In this document: positions 1-6,199 of the stretch, piece after piece
Layout: every line of letters begins with the position of its first letter
Numbering within the stretch: position 1 is the first letter of the stretch
NCBI GenBank assembly: GCA_003501375.1
Contig: DNPO01000085.1
Location: 1-8,348, forward strand
Source of the DNA: Candidatus Sumerlaeota bacterium
GTDB taxonomy: Bacteria; Sumerlaeota; Sumerlaeia; UBA8349
Reading direction: 5' to 3'
Length of the DNA stretch: 8,348 nt
Program-made: the position numbers and the translations under genes
Notes under the pieces: model-generated
What the model was told of the DNA's origin: nothing
The model's database searches: none
The model's input: only the letters and a program-made list of their open reading frames with translations

Positions 1-375
1 AAACGTTCCCAAAAAAGGAGTGGCGGTATTGCCAATGGGTGTGAAGCCATGCTTTAACGCGGGAGTTGCTATTACATCAACGTTCCAGTTCGCTGTGGCG
101 GAAGCGTCGATGTTCGCCGTCATTTTGTAGCATGCGGTATTGGTGGTAAGCGCTGCCTGCGCGCTCAGCCAAGCCAAGTGTCCCAGTTTGTTGATTTGGT
201 ACGGCTCTTCAGACGTGCCCTTACCAAGCGTCGGCGTCGTAATTGTCTGTGCCTGCACGGCGGAAACAGTCAGTGCAGCAAATAGTGCCAGGCAAAGCGT
301 CAAACGTCCCAACCATCCTGTGCCCAAACCAACGCCCGTGCGACGCGGCAGGGATTCTTCTGATAAAAAGACCAT
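1..375 (-). CDS. Secreted GLUG-like surface protein, N-terminal part (runs off window)
   Basis: An open frame of 125 codons starts with ATG at 375 and leaves the window at base 1 without a stop, so only the N terminus is present. A purine-rich ribosome binding site (AAGGAGA) lies about 9 nt upstream. Residues 1-24 are polar with several Arg (n-region), residues 25-40 are hydrophobic (LTLCLALFAALTVSAV), and AVQA-Q at 39-43 is a good signal peptidase I site, so export is likely. After this come GKGTSEEPYQI (51-61), a Leu-rich segment, YKMTANIDAS (83-92) and GFTPIGN...PFLGTF (110-125). That order, G.GT..PY.I then L.A.IDAS then F.PIG...F.G.F, is the usual lead-in of GLUG-motif and related beta-solenoid surface proteins. 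The family guess comes from this pattern only; repeats and any anchor would lie outside the window. The next gene upstream (MEMO-like) is 171 bp away on the same strand, with no sign of functional linkage. Confidence 0.8.
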   Translation of the reverse strand, partial: MVFLSEESLPRRTGVGLGTGWLGRLTLCLALFAALTVSAVQAQTITTPTLGKGTSEEPYQINKLGHLAWLSAQAALTTNTACYKMTANIDASATANWNVDVIATPALKHGFTPIGNTATPFLGTF

Positions 376-546
376 AGTGCAGTTCTCCTTTTTTTGTATC
401 AAAGCAAAATAGTTATGCCACCGAGTAAACTCTGGAACATACGCGCAGGGGTAGGCTACGGGATGAGCCGGCCATTGGCAATAATTTTATTTTGTTTTGA
501 GGGGGAAAGAAAACGGATATATCGCCCGCGGAGGGTTCAGCAAAAA

Positions 547-1821
547 TTACTGCCCGTAAAAACCCATACTGGCAAAGGTAACAAAACTCTGTGTCGGAGT
601 TTCCAAATTTAAATCGTAATCCAGCAAGCGCCCGGTGCAACCGGGTTGCATGCTGCGCATCATGGTATAAATAGGTGGAAGACCGCAGACCTTCTGCTTG
701 TCGCCGCTCTCTTGCAAGAAACGGAAAAACCCTTCCGGATTTCCAGACTCCATCAACTTCAGCATAGCCAAATCATCCGCACGCGCTTGCGCCAGTAATT
801 CTTCCGTTATTGGCTCTTCGTCGCCAAACTTTGCCCCGATGTGGCTCATATCGGCACCCGCCACAAAGCAAACGCGCTGGCCGGAAGTCTCCAGCGCTTT
901 CCGTAACGCGCGCGGAAACGCAGCGAATGCCTCATCGTCATCGGGCAACCCGGCAGATTCCAGAAACTCGTAAAACGAACCAGTCAAGATGGGGAGTATT
1001 TTAAACGGATGGTTCGGGTACAGATGCTGCAAAAAGATGAGCGGGAACTCAATCGAATGTTCGTGCTTATGCAGGTACTCTTCGCCCTCAAGGTCGAACG
1101 GATACGCGTCGCGTAACGTCTGGATGATCGCACGATCCGTTTCCGCCATGCCGAACGGTGTTTCAAAATCTTTACCCGTCAAGGCAAACAGCGAATGGCC
1201 CGGCTGATGCGCCGTACCGAAAATAACAAATAAATCCGGTGGTTCTGAGTTTGTTCGCAAGGCGGAAAAGGCAAATGCGGAGGTGCAGCCGCCCACACGC
1301 GGGTCAATGTGTGGCACGATCAACGCCTGAACCTCCCCCGTTGCGCTCGCGGGGGAAAGTGCGGTAACGGTGTCCTGCTCGACAATCTTATTGCGCATGG
1401 CGTCGTAAAAGCCATCGATTTGTTTCCGCAGATTCGCCGGTTCGCACTCGTATGCCTTGCCCGCATGCGCGGGTTTTCTGCAGGGAGACTCCTGAAATTC
1501 CGCGAGTGATTGCCGACGCATTTCTTCAAAACGTTCGGTAAAGAGAAAGCCCAACTCATCCAGTTCCGCGGCAAAGCGATCGATTTCCTCTACGGAAACC
1601 TCGGCATAGTAACGTGCCTTGAACGCCTTGCGCACTTCATCCGCCGTGCGTTCGCCGTTGAACAGGGTCAGGAGTAAATAGGTGGGGAGGGAAAGAGTAA
1701 AGGCATTGGGCTGGAAGCGATACGGGTCGCGCAGCACCACTAGTTGTTCCGATCCGTCTTCTACAGGTACAGATTCCAACGGTCTAACTTGGGGGATCGG
1801 TCGAGTTTCCATGAAAGACAT
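547..1821 (-). CDS. MEMO-family protein (AmmeMemoRadiSam protein B-like) with N-terminal PqqD-like domain
   Basis: This 424-residue protein has two parts. Residues ~8-100 resemble PqqD/RRE domains: a strand-rich start, then SLPTYLLLTLFNGERTADEV and a helix ending in LDELGFLF. Residues ~114-424 are a MEMO domain, which has the fold of class III extradiol dioxygenases. The putative metal-site residues of MEMO proteins are all kept: His171 in VPHIDPR, His205 in FGTAHQPG, Asp324 and His327 in GADMSHIG, and Cys379 in VCGLPPIY, plus HKHEHSIEFPL at 251-261. Human MEMO1 binds copper or iron through equivalent residues; the bacterial reaction is unknown. MEMO proteins are often encoded near AMMECR1 and radical-SAM partners, but neither is in this window. 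The start is uncertain: ATG at 1821 is preferred, with ATG at 1812 possible, and neither has a clear Shine-Dalgarno. A TTG at 1881 would lie inside an intergenic palindrome and is unlikely. It lies downstream of the sugar kinase on the same strand, but a hairpin separates them. Confidence 0.88.
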   Translation of the reverse strand: MSFMETRPIPQVRPLESVPVEDGSEQLVVLRDPYRFQPNAFTLSLPTYLLLTLFNGERTADEVRKAFKARYYAEVSVEEIDRFAAELDELGFLFTERFEEMRRQSLAEFQESPCRKPAHAGKAYECEPANLRKQIDGFYDAMRNKIVEQDTVTALSPASATGEVQALIVPHIDPRVGGCTSAFAFSALRTNSEPPDLFVIFGTAHQPGHSLFALTGKDFETPFGMAETDRAIIQTLRDAYPFDLEGEEYLHKHEHSIEFPLIFLQHLYPNHPFKILPILTGSFYEFLESAGLPDDDEAFAAFPRALRKALETSGQRVCFVAGADMSHIGAKFGDEEPITEELLAQARADDLAMLKLMESGNPEGFFRFLQESGDKQKVCGLPPIYTMMRSMQPGCTGRLLDYDLNLETPTQSFVTFASMGFYGQ

Positions 1822-1869
1822 TCTACCGCAAAAATGGGGGACAAGGCAAGGGAAAGCAAGAAAAACACA

Positions 1870-1957
1870 AACCGCTAACAAACGCTAATAAATCCCAACG
1901 CAAACAAAACCTTTGTTGCGTTGGGCTATTAGCGATTATTAGCGTCTATTAGCGGTT
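1870..1957. repeat. 88-bp nested palindrome built from CGCTAATA-type units
   Basis: The ends AACCGCTAA (1870-1878) and TTAGCGGTT (1949-1957) are perfect reverse complements. The right arm holds three direct copies of TATTAGCG (1927-1934, 1937-1944, 1947-1954) at exactly 10-bp spacing. The left arm holds the reverse forms CGCTAACA (1874-1881) and CGCTAATA (1883-1890) at 9-bp spacing. The core is a perfect 10-bp stem. It fills most of the gap between the sugar kinase and the MEMO gene, starting 7 bp beyond the kinase stop codon. Such short-period intergenic repeats are usually dispersed families; whether other copies exist cannot be seen here. Confidence 0.8.
1894..1925 (-). terminator. Probable transcript-end hairpin after the sugar kinase
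   Basis: CCCAACGCAA (1894-1903) pairs perfectly with TTGCGTTGGG (1916-1925). CAAA (1905-1908) and TTTG (1912-1915) extend the stem past a single bulged A. Reading on the minus strand, the stem is followed by ATTTATT and, further on, T-rich sequence (TTTGTGTTTTT). The position just after the kinase stop supports a terminator or 3'-end stabiliser. The immediate U-tract is imperfect, so termination is inferred rather than certain. Confidence 0.5.
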
Positions 1958-1964
1958 AGGATAC

Positions 1965-3068
1965 TTAGCGGTCTACGCGAGCGCCGCCACCCTTCATAAT
2001 CTTTTCCACTTCATCAAGGGTGGCCATCGACGTGTCGCCAGGGGTCGTCATGGCAAGGGCGCCGTGCGCCGCACCATACTCGACGCACTGTTGCGCGGTC
2101 TTACCAGTTAGGAATCCGTACGCCAGACCGGAAGCGAAACTGTCACCGCCACCGACGCGGTCGTAAATGTCCAAATCTTCGCGCAAGGTGGCTTCGTGGA
2201 ATTCGCCACCGTGGTAAAGGATCGCACCCCAGTCGTTGCGACTGGCAGTCTTCGCATTACGCAACGTGGTTGCCACGGCCTGGAAGTTCGGGTAGGTTTC
2301 GACCGCTTTGCGAATCATCGCTTTAAAGTTAGACGGATCAAGTTTGGTCAGATGCTCGTCCAGCCCCTCGACTTCAAGCCCCAGACTCGCGGTGAAATCT
2401 TCTTCATTGCCGATCATCACGTCTACATAGGGTGCAAGCCCACGGTTGACTTCCAGCGCACGGGCCTTGCCGCCGATGTCTTTCCACAGCGAAGCGCGGT
2501 AATTCAAGTCATAGGAAATAATGGTGCCAGCGGCCTTGGCAGCCTTCATGGCTTCCATCGCCACTTCGGGAGCGGTCTCGGAGAGAGCGGCAAAAATCCC
2601 GCCGCAATGGAACCAGCGCGCGCCCTCATCTTTGAAAATCTTATTCCAATCAATATCGCCAGGTTTCAGTTGCGACACGGCGGTGTGCCCGCGATCCGAG
2701 CACCCCTTTGCCGCACGCACGCCATAGCCGCGCTCAGTGAAGTTCAGGCCGTTGCGCACCCGACGTCCCACTCCATCATAAGCAACCCACTTGACATGCG
2801 ACATATCAACGCCGCCCTGAAGAATCAAGTCTTCGAGCAAACGCCCGACTTCGTTATCGGCAATCGCAGTAACAACCGCTGTTTTCATGCCGAAGCAACG
2901 GCGCAGTCCACGCGCCACGTTATATTCGCCACCGCCCTCCCACGCTTGAAAATGGCGGGCGGTGCGGATGCGTCCCTCGCCTGGGTCCAGGCGGATCATC
3001 ACTTCGCCCAGGGATACGGCATCCCATTTGCATTCGCTTTGGGGACGCAGACGGATTAGTTCGCTCAT
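1965..3068 (-). CDS. kdgK: PfkB-family sugar kinase, probable 2-dehydro-3-deoxygluconokinase (KDG kinase)
   Basis: The 367-residue protein is a ribokinase/PfkB-family kinase. It has the N-terminal substrate-side glycine motif GGGEYNVARGLRR (45-57), DLNYRASLW (187-195, the D-N-R..LW segment typical of KDG kinases), IGNEEDF (219-225), and the C-terminal ATP/anion-hole motif VGGGDSFASG (305-314) with the expected catalytic base Asp309. The usual GAGD reads GGGD here, a mild variant. KDG kinase phosphorylates 2-keto-3-deoxygluconate to KDPG, feeding hexuronate or pectin/alginate breakdown products into the Entner-Doudoroff pathway; it is cytosolic. The family is secure; the substrate is inferred from overall resemblance, and other keto-sugar acids or fructose are possible. 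The ATG at 3068 has a good ribosome binding site (GAGAGG, complement of 3078-3083) about 9 nt upstream. No other uronate genes (KDPG aldolase, isomerases, transporters) are visible, so it stands alone here. Confidence 0.87.
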   Translation of the reverse strand: MSELIRLRPQSECKWDAVSLGEVMIRLDPGEGRIRTARHFQAWEGGGEYNVARGLRRCFGMKTAVVTAIADNEVGRLLEDLILQGGVDMSHVKWVAYDGVGRRVRNGLNFTERGYGVRAAKGCSDRGHTAVSQLKPGDIDWNKIFKDEGARWFHCGGIFAALSETAPEVAMEAMKAAKAAGTIISYDLNYRASLWKDIGGKARALEVNRGLAPYVDVMIGNEEDFTASLGLEVEGLDEHLTKLDPSNFKAMIRKAVETYPNFQAVATTLRNAKTASRNDWGAILYHGGEFHEATLREDLDIYDRVGGGDSFASGLAYGFLTGKTAQQCVEYGAAHGALAMTTPGDTSMATLDEVEKIMKGGGARVDR

Positions 3069-3256
3069 TGGTATTTTCCTCTCGATAATTATTGTAAATT
3101 TTGTGTCTGGGGTTATATCCCAACCAGAAACGATTTCCTTTATCTATCGGAACGGGGCAGAATGCAAGAAAAGTTTTATGCAAACCGCATGGAAAAACCG
3201 CCATCAAAACAACAAATTGCACCCGTATGGGAAAGAGTGATTGGACGCATAAGTTA

Positions 3257-3288
3257 GGTGCTAAACAAGGTGTTGTTTTTTTAGCGCC
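3257..3288. repeat. Inverted repeat / possible hairpin
   Basis: GGTGCTAAA (3257-3265) pairs with TTTAGCGCC (3280-3288) over nine positions including one G-T wobble, leaving a 14-nt T/G-rich loop. It lies mid-way between the divergent kdgK and trxA genes. No U-tract follows on either strand, so it is not an obvious terminator; role unknown. Confidence 0.4.
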
Positions 3289-3459
3289 GTTGCCGCTGAA
3301 AAAATAACAAACCAAGAAGAGTCTATCGGTAAGGAGGCATTTTCGAAAAATCCTGTTGCCTTTTTTCGCATGGTGCGTGTTTTCCGCGGTGTCTGGTTTT
3401 GTCGGTTTACCCAAATTCCACCTTGACGGAAACGGCGCGGATTGATAAACCAGATAGAT

Positions 3460-3487
3460 GATAAACTGGCGGGAGAAGCAGTTTATC
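3460..3487 (+). promoter_or_regulatory. Perfect 9-bp inverted repeat in the trxA leader (possible operator or hairpin)
   Basis: GATAAACTG (3460-3468) and CAGTTTATC (3479-3487) are perfect reverse complements around a 10-nt spacer, ending 52 nt before the trxA start. A related direct copy, GATAAACCAG, sits just upstream at 3444-3453. The symmetry fits either a dimeric regulator site or an RNA hairpin in the leader. No regulator can be named from this sequence. Confidence 0.45.
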
Positions 3488-3539
3488 TCCAGGACGCTTG
3501 TCCCTGCATTTCCCGACCCCTTCAAGGAGAATATGAATT

Positions 3540-3878
3540 ATGGCCTCTGACTTGGTTTATACCATCACCGATGCAAACTTTGACGCAGAAGTCCTTAAAT
3601 CCGAATTGCCCGTCCTCGTGGACTTTTGGGCCGAATGGTGCGGCCCATGCCGCATGCTGGGCCCGGTGATTGACGAAATCGCCGCCGACCTCAAGGGCAA
3701 ACTTAAAGTGGGCAAAGTCGACATCGACAGCAACAACGGCATCGCCGCTCAGTTCGGCATCCAGAGCATTCCCACGCTGATGTTGTTCATTGGTGGCAAA
3801 CCCGCTGAAACCCTGCTGGGCGCACGCCCCAAAGCGCAGATTATCAGCGCACTTACCCCGCACCTCACCAGCAAGTAA
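3540..3878 (+). CDS. trxA: Thioredoxin
   Basis: A 112-residue classic thioredoxin. The redox-active pair is Cys34 and Cys37 in FWAEWCGPC, the conserved buried Asp is Asp28 (VLVDFWA), and the cis-proline is Pro78 in SIPTL. The length and the C-terminal glycine-containing strand (FIGGKPAETLLGA) match cytosolic TrxA; there is no signal peptide. It reduces protein disulfides and supplies electrons to enzymes such as class I/II ribonucleotide reductase, methionine sulfoxide reductase and PAPS reductase. Start: ATG at 3540 with AAGGAGA at 3524-3530, 9 nt upstream. An ATG at 3533 is too close to that site and opens a five-codon frame only. nrdR follows after 20 nt, so the two are probably co-transcribed. 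The pairing is sensible because thioredoxin reduces the enzyme that NrdR controls, although no nrd genes are visible. Confidence 0.97.
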   Translation: MASDLVYTITDANFDAEVLKSELPVLVDFWAEWCGPCRMLGPVIDEIAADLKGKLKVGKVDIDSNNGIAAQFGIQSIPTLMLFIGGKPAETLLGARPKAQIISALTPHLTSK

Positions 3879-3898
3879 TCCGAAAGGGTTCTTCTTCC

Positions 3899-4357
3899 AT
3901 GCGATGTCCCTACTGCCACAGTGCTAATGATAAAGTGGTGAACTCGCGCACCTGCCAAGATGGTGACGCGATCCGTCGTCGCCGCGAATGCCTCGACTGC
4001 GGGCGTCGCTTCACCACGTTTGAGTACATCGAAGCGGCGGAACTGCACGTCATTAAAAGCAATGGCGAGCGTGAAACGTTCGACCGGCAGAAAATCAAAC
4101 GCGGCATTTGGCGTGCGTGCGAGAAACGTTCCGTGACCGAGGAAGACATTGAGAATGTCGTGTCGGAAATCGAAAAGGAAATTCAGAACCGCATGATCAC
4201 CGAACTGCGCGCGGGCGATATTGGCGAGATGGTGTTGCGTCGCCTGCGCAAGATTGATGAGGTGGCTTATATCCGCTTTGCATCGGTGTACAAGTCCTTC
4301 CGCGACGCGGCCCAGTTTCGCGATGAAGCGCTGGGGCTGTTGTTAAAGAAAGACTGA
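3899..4357 (+). CDS. nrdR: Transcriptional repressor NrdR
   Basis: A 152-residue protein of the standard NrdR length and layout. The N-terminal zinc ribbon uses Cys3 and Cys6 (MRCPYC) and Cys31 and Cys34 (CLDCGRRFTT). Conserved residues of the domain are present, including SR at 16-17, the basic stretch IRRRREC, and RRFTTFE at 36-42. Residues ~49-139 form an ATP-cone domain (VIKSNGERETFDRQKIKRGI... to VAYIRFASVYKSF). In known cases NrdR binds ATP or dATP through the cone and represses ribonucleotide reductase genes at paired NrdR boxes. I saw no convincing NrdR box in the window. Start: ATG at 3899 with a weak GAAAGGG about 11 nt upstream; the MRCPYC start is the family norm. The gene ends in tandem in-frame stops (TGA TAA). 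It is 20 nt after trxA and 87 nt before cimA. Confidence 0.97.
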   Translation: MRCPYCHSANDKVVNSRTCQDGDAIRRRRECLDCGRRFTTFEYIEAAELHVIKSNGERETFDRQKIKRGIWRACEKRSVTEEDIENVVSEIEKEIQNRMITELRAGDIGEMVLRRLRKIDEVAYIRFASVYKSFRDAAQFRDEALGLLLKKD

Positions 4358-4362
4358 TAAAC

Positions 4363-4421
4363 GGCAGAAATGAGGGCTGAACATCCGTTTTCTTAGGTGT
4401 TTCATCCCTCATTCCTCTGCC
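4363..4421 (+). promoter_or_regulatory. Long hairpin in the nrdR-cimA gap, candidate cimA leader structure
   Basis: GGCAGA plus AATGAGGG (4363-4376) pairs with CCCTCATT, two bulged C, then TCTGCC (4406-4421), giving 14 bp. Inside it AACATC (4380-4385) can pair with GGTGTT (4396-4401) including one wobble. TGAGGGC (4371-4377) can instead pair with GCCCTCA (4419-4425), so two folds compete. There is no U-tract, and the cimA Shine-Dalgarno (AGGAG, 4434-4438) follows 12 nt later. Regulation of cimA translation or processing of an nrdR-cimA transcript is possible; this is inference from base pairing. Confidence 0.45.
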
Positions 4422-4434
4422 CTCATCCCTCACA
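4400..4434. repeat. Five tandem heptamers, consensus CCTCATC
   Basis: The units are TTTCATC, CCTCATT, CCTCTGC, CCTCATC and CCTCACA, head to tail with a strict 7-bp period. They end at the cimA ribosome binding site. Heptameric tandem repeats of this type are known from intergenic regions of several bacterial groups. The units provide the 3' arm of the hairpin described for this gap. Confidence 0.65.
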
Positions 4435-4444
4435 GGAGTTTTCC

Positions 4445-6004
4445 ATGTCCCACCCCGTTTTCATCTACGACACCACCCTGCGCGATGGCGCCCAAGCCGA
4501 GAACATCTCTTTCTCGCTTCAGGACTCTATTCAAATTGCGCGCTTGCTTGACGATTTTGGTGTCCACTTTATTGAAGGCGGGCAGGCGGAATCGAATCCC
4601 AAAGTAGCGCGTTTTTTTGAAGAGATGCGCAAGACTCCGCTGAAAAATGCAAAACTTGCTACGTTTGGCATGACTCGTCGCAAGCACACCCGCGCCGAAG
4701 ATGACACGAATCTTGCCACCATGCTTTCGGTCAAAACCCCGGTGGTTACGCTTGTCGGTAAGACCTGGGACTTGCATGTCACCAAAGGGTTGCAAACCAC
4801 GCTGGATGAAAATCTCGCGATGATCTCCGACTCGGTGCATTACATGAAGTCGAAACAACGCGAGGTGGTTTACGACGCCGAGCACTTCTTCGATGGCTAC
4901 AAGGCGAACCCGGATTACGCATTAAAGACGCTGGCTGCCGCCGCCGAAGCGGGCGCGGATTGGTTGGCGCTCTGCGAGACCAACGGTGGGGTTTTACCGC
5001 ACGAGGTTGCGGAAATAACCGCCATCGTGCGCAAAATGACCACTGTGCCGATTGGCATCCACTGTCACAATGACACAGGCATGGCTGCGGCCAACTCGCT
5101 CATGGCCGTGATCAACGGCGCGACGCAAATCCAAGGTACAATCAACGGGTACGGCGAGCGCACCGGCAATGCCGATTTGTCCGTTATTATTCCGAGCGTC
5201 ATGCTCAAACTGAAACGCAAGTGCGTTCCACTCAAGAGCCTCAAGCGTATCACCGAATTTAGCCGCACGATTGACGAGATTGCCAACCAGGCACCCAATC
5301 CGCGTCAACCGTATGTGGGCCGTTGCGCGTTTGCGCACAAGGGCGGCATGCACGTCAGCGCGCTGCAGCGCGACCAAACGACTTATGAACACATCGTCCC
5401 GGATGAAGTTGGTAACCAGCGCCGCGTGCTCATCAGCGACCTGAGCGGACGCAGTAATATCCAATACAAAATCGCCGAGCGCGGGCTGGAGAGCGACGGT
5501 GACGAACTGAAGAAATTGTTGAGCCGCGTCAAGCAAATGGAAAGCGAAGGCTACACCTTTGAAGCCGCGGAAGCGTCATTCGATGTGCTTGCCGCACGAC
5601 TCAGGCCCCGGTACAAGCAACCATTTAGTTTGGATGGTTTCCGTGTGATTGTGGAAAAACGCGGCCACGAGGAGCCGTGTGTGAGTGAAGCAACCGTCAA
5701 GGTTAACGTGGATGGCAAGACGATTTTGATGGCGGGCGAAGGCGACGGTCCGGTAAATGCGCTGGACGAAGCGGTGCGTAAGGCACTGACCAATGTTTTC
5801 CCGCAGCTCAAGGACGTAAAGTTGGTCGACTACAAGGTGCGTGTGCTGGACGAAGGCGCGGGCACGGCGGCGAAAGTGCGCGTACTCATCGAATCGGGCG
5901 ATGGTCAGAGCCAGTGGGGTACGGTGGGCGTTTCTGAGAACTTGATCGAGGCCTCATGGCGCGCGCTGGTGGATAGTTTGGAATATAAGTTGATGAAGAA
6001 ATAG
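4445..6004 (+). CDS. cimA: (R)-citramalate synthase
   Basis: The 519-residue protein belongs to the DRE-TIM acyltransferase group and to the ~520-540 residue citramalate synthase branch. It condenses pyruvate and acetyl-CoA to (R)-citramalate, the first step of threonine-independent isoleucine synthesis. The TIM barrel spans residues ~3-270. Its active site shows YDTTLRDGAQ (Arg13, metal ligand Asp14), HCHND (metal ligands His206 and His208) and NGYGERTGNADL with Asn242. FAHKGGMHVSAL and a SDLSGRSNI linker follow, and a C-terminal LeuA-type regulatory domain occupies roughly 400-515, where isoleucine feedback would act. One oddity: the segment usually reading EGGWPGSNPKD is EGGQAESNPKV (44-54). 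Start: ATG at 4445 follows AGGAG with good spacing; an upstream ATG in the same frame (4397) lies within the heptamer/hairpin leader and has no site. It lies 87 nt downstream of nrdR and may share its transcript. Confidence 0.93.
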   Translation: MSHPVFIYDTTLRDGAQAENISFSLQDSIQIARLLDDFGVHFIEGGQAESNPKVARFFEEMRKTPLKNAKLATFGMTRRKHTRAEDDTNLATMLSVKTPVVTLVGKTWDLHVTKGLQTTLDENLAMISDSVHYMKSKQREVVYDAEHFFDGYKANPDYALKTLAAAAEAGADWLALCETNGGVLPHEVAEITAIVRKMTTVPIGIHCHNDTGMAAANSLMAVINGATQIQGTINGYGERTGNADLSVIIPSVMLKLKRKCVPLKSLKRITEFSRTIDEIANQAPNPRQPYVGRCAFAHKGGMHVSALQRDQTTYEHIVPDEVGNQRRVLISDLSGRSNIQYKIAERGLESDGDELKKLLSRVKQMESEGYTFEAAEASFDVLAARLRPRYKQPFSLDGFRVIVEKRGHEEPCVSEATVKVNVDGKTILMAGEGDGPVNALDEAVRKALTNVFPQLKDVKLVDYKVRVLDEGAGTAAKVRVLIESGDGQSQWGTVGVSENLIEASWRALVDSLEYKLMKK

Positions 6005-6091
6005 TGTTTTTACATGGTTTGTCGTGTGAGATGAAATGCGGAAAAAGAACATTTTATTAATTGACTCTATGTAAAAATTGTGAGATCGTCA

Positions 6092-6162
6092 CACAAGCGT
6101 CGGGGGGATACTCCTCCCCCGTTTCACGGAAGTTTTTGAGCCTTCAGCCGCCGTCGCTTGTG
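6092..6162 (+). promoter_or_regulatory. Candidate structured leader upstream of the small secreted protein gene
   Basis: CACAAGCG (6092-6099) is the reverse complement of CGCTTGTG (6155-6162). After a T-T mismatch the pairing can continue with CGG/CCG (6101-6103, 6151-6153). Enclosed is a GC-rich hairpin, CGGGGG (6101-6106) with CCCCCG (6116-6121). The two folds share bases 6101-6103, so they compete partly. The GC hairpin could alternatively be the cimA terminator, but no U-tract directly follows it. The block ends 37 nt before the start codon at 6200. I do not recognise a known riboswitch. Confidence 0.35.
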
Positions 6163-6199
6163 AAAATTCTGGAGTGTGTTACTTAGAGGATCACAAAGA

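Larger units (their letters stand above)
3069..3539. other. 471-bp divergent intergenic region between kdgK and trxA
   Basis: No convincing gene lies in this stretch; open frames crossing it lack ribosome binding sites, have low-complexity composition and run into known genes. It must hold the promoters of both divergent genes. On the minus strand, TATAAC (complement of 3112-3117) is a candidate -10 about 45 nt before the kinase start, without a clear -35. On the plus strand, TTGACG (3423-3428) followed 15 nt later by GATAAA (3444-3449) is a weak promoter candidate for trxA. Inverted repeats occur at 3257-3288, 3344-3368 and 3460-3487. I recognise no known riboswitch or tRNA in it. Confidence 0.6.

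Noticed and set aside
396..420. TGGCAT...TTTTGCT on the minus strand upstream of the secreted protein, resembling a sigma-54 promoter
   Set aside because: The GG and GC elements are 12 nt apart instead of the strict 10, so it does not fit a sigma-54 promoter.
503..516. GGATATATCG as a possible NrdR box
   Set aside because: Only the central ATATAT fits; the flanking bases do not match the NrdR consensus, there is no second box at helical spacing, and it is not near a reductase gene.
1822..1881. TTG at 1881 as start of the MEMO protein
   Set aside because: It would place the start inside the palindromic repeat and add 20 residues unlike the family; no ribosome binding site.
2196..3059. A 287-codon open frame on the plus strand opposite kdgK
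   Set aside because: It lies wholly antisense to a well-supported kinase, has no recognisable domain and no ribosome binding site; long antisense frames are common opposite GC-biased genes.
3336..3368. AGGCA/TGCCT followed by a T run, and CGAAAAA/TTTTTCG, as a terminator or attenuator
   Set aside because: The stems are short (5 and 7 bp), AT-rich and mutually overlapping, with no gene upstream on the plus strand to terminate.
2920..3525. A 201-codon minus-strand frame crossing the kdgK start and the intergenic region
   Set aside because: It overlaps the kinase in another frame and its sequence looks like translated non-coding DNA without any domain pattern.
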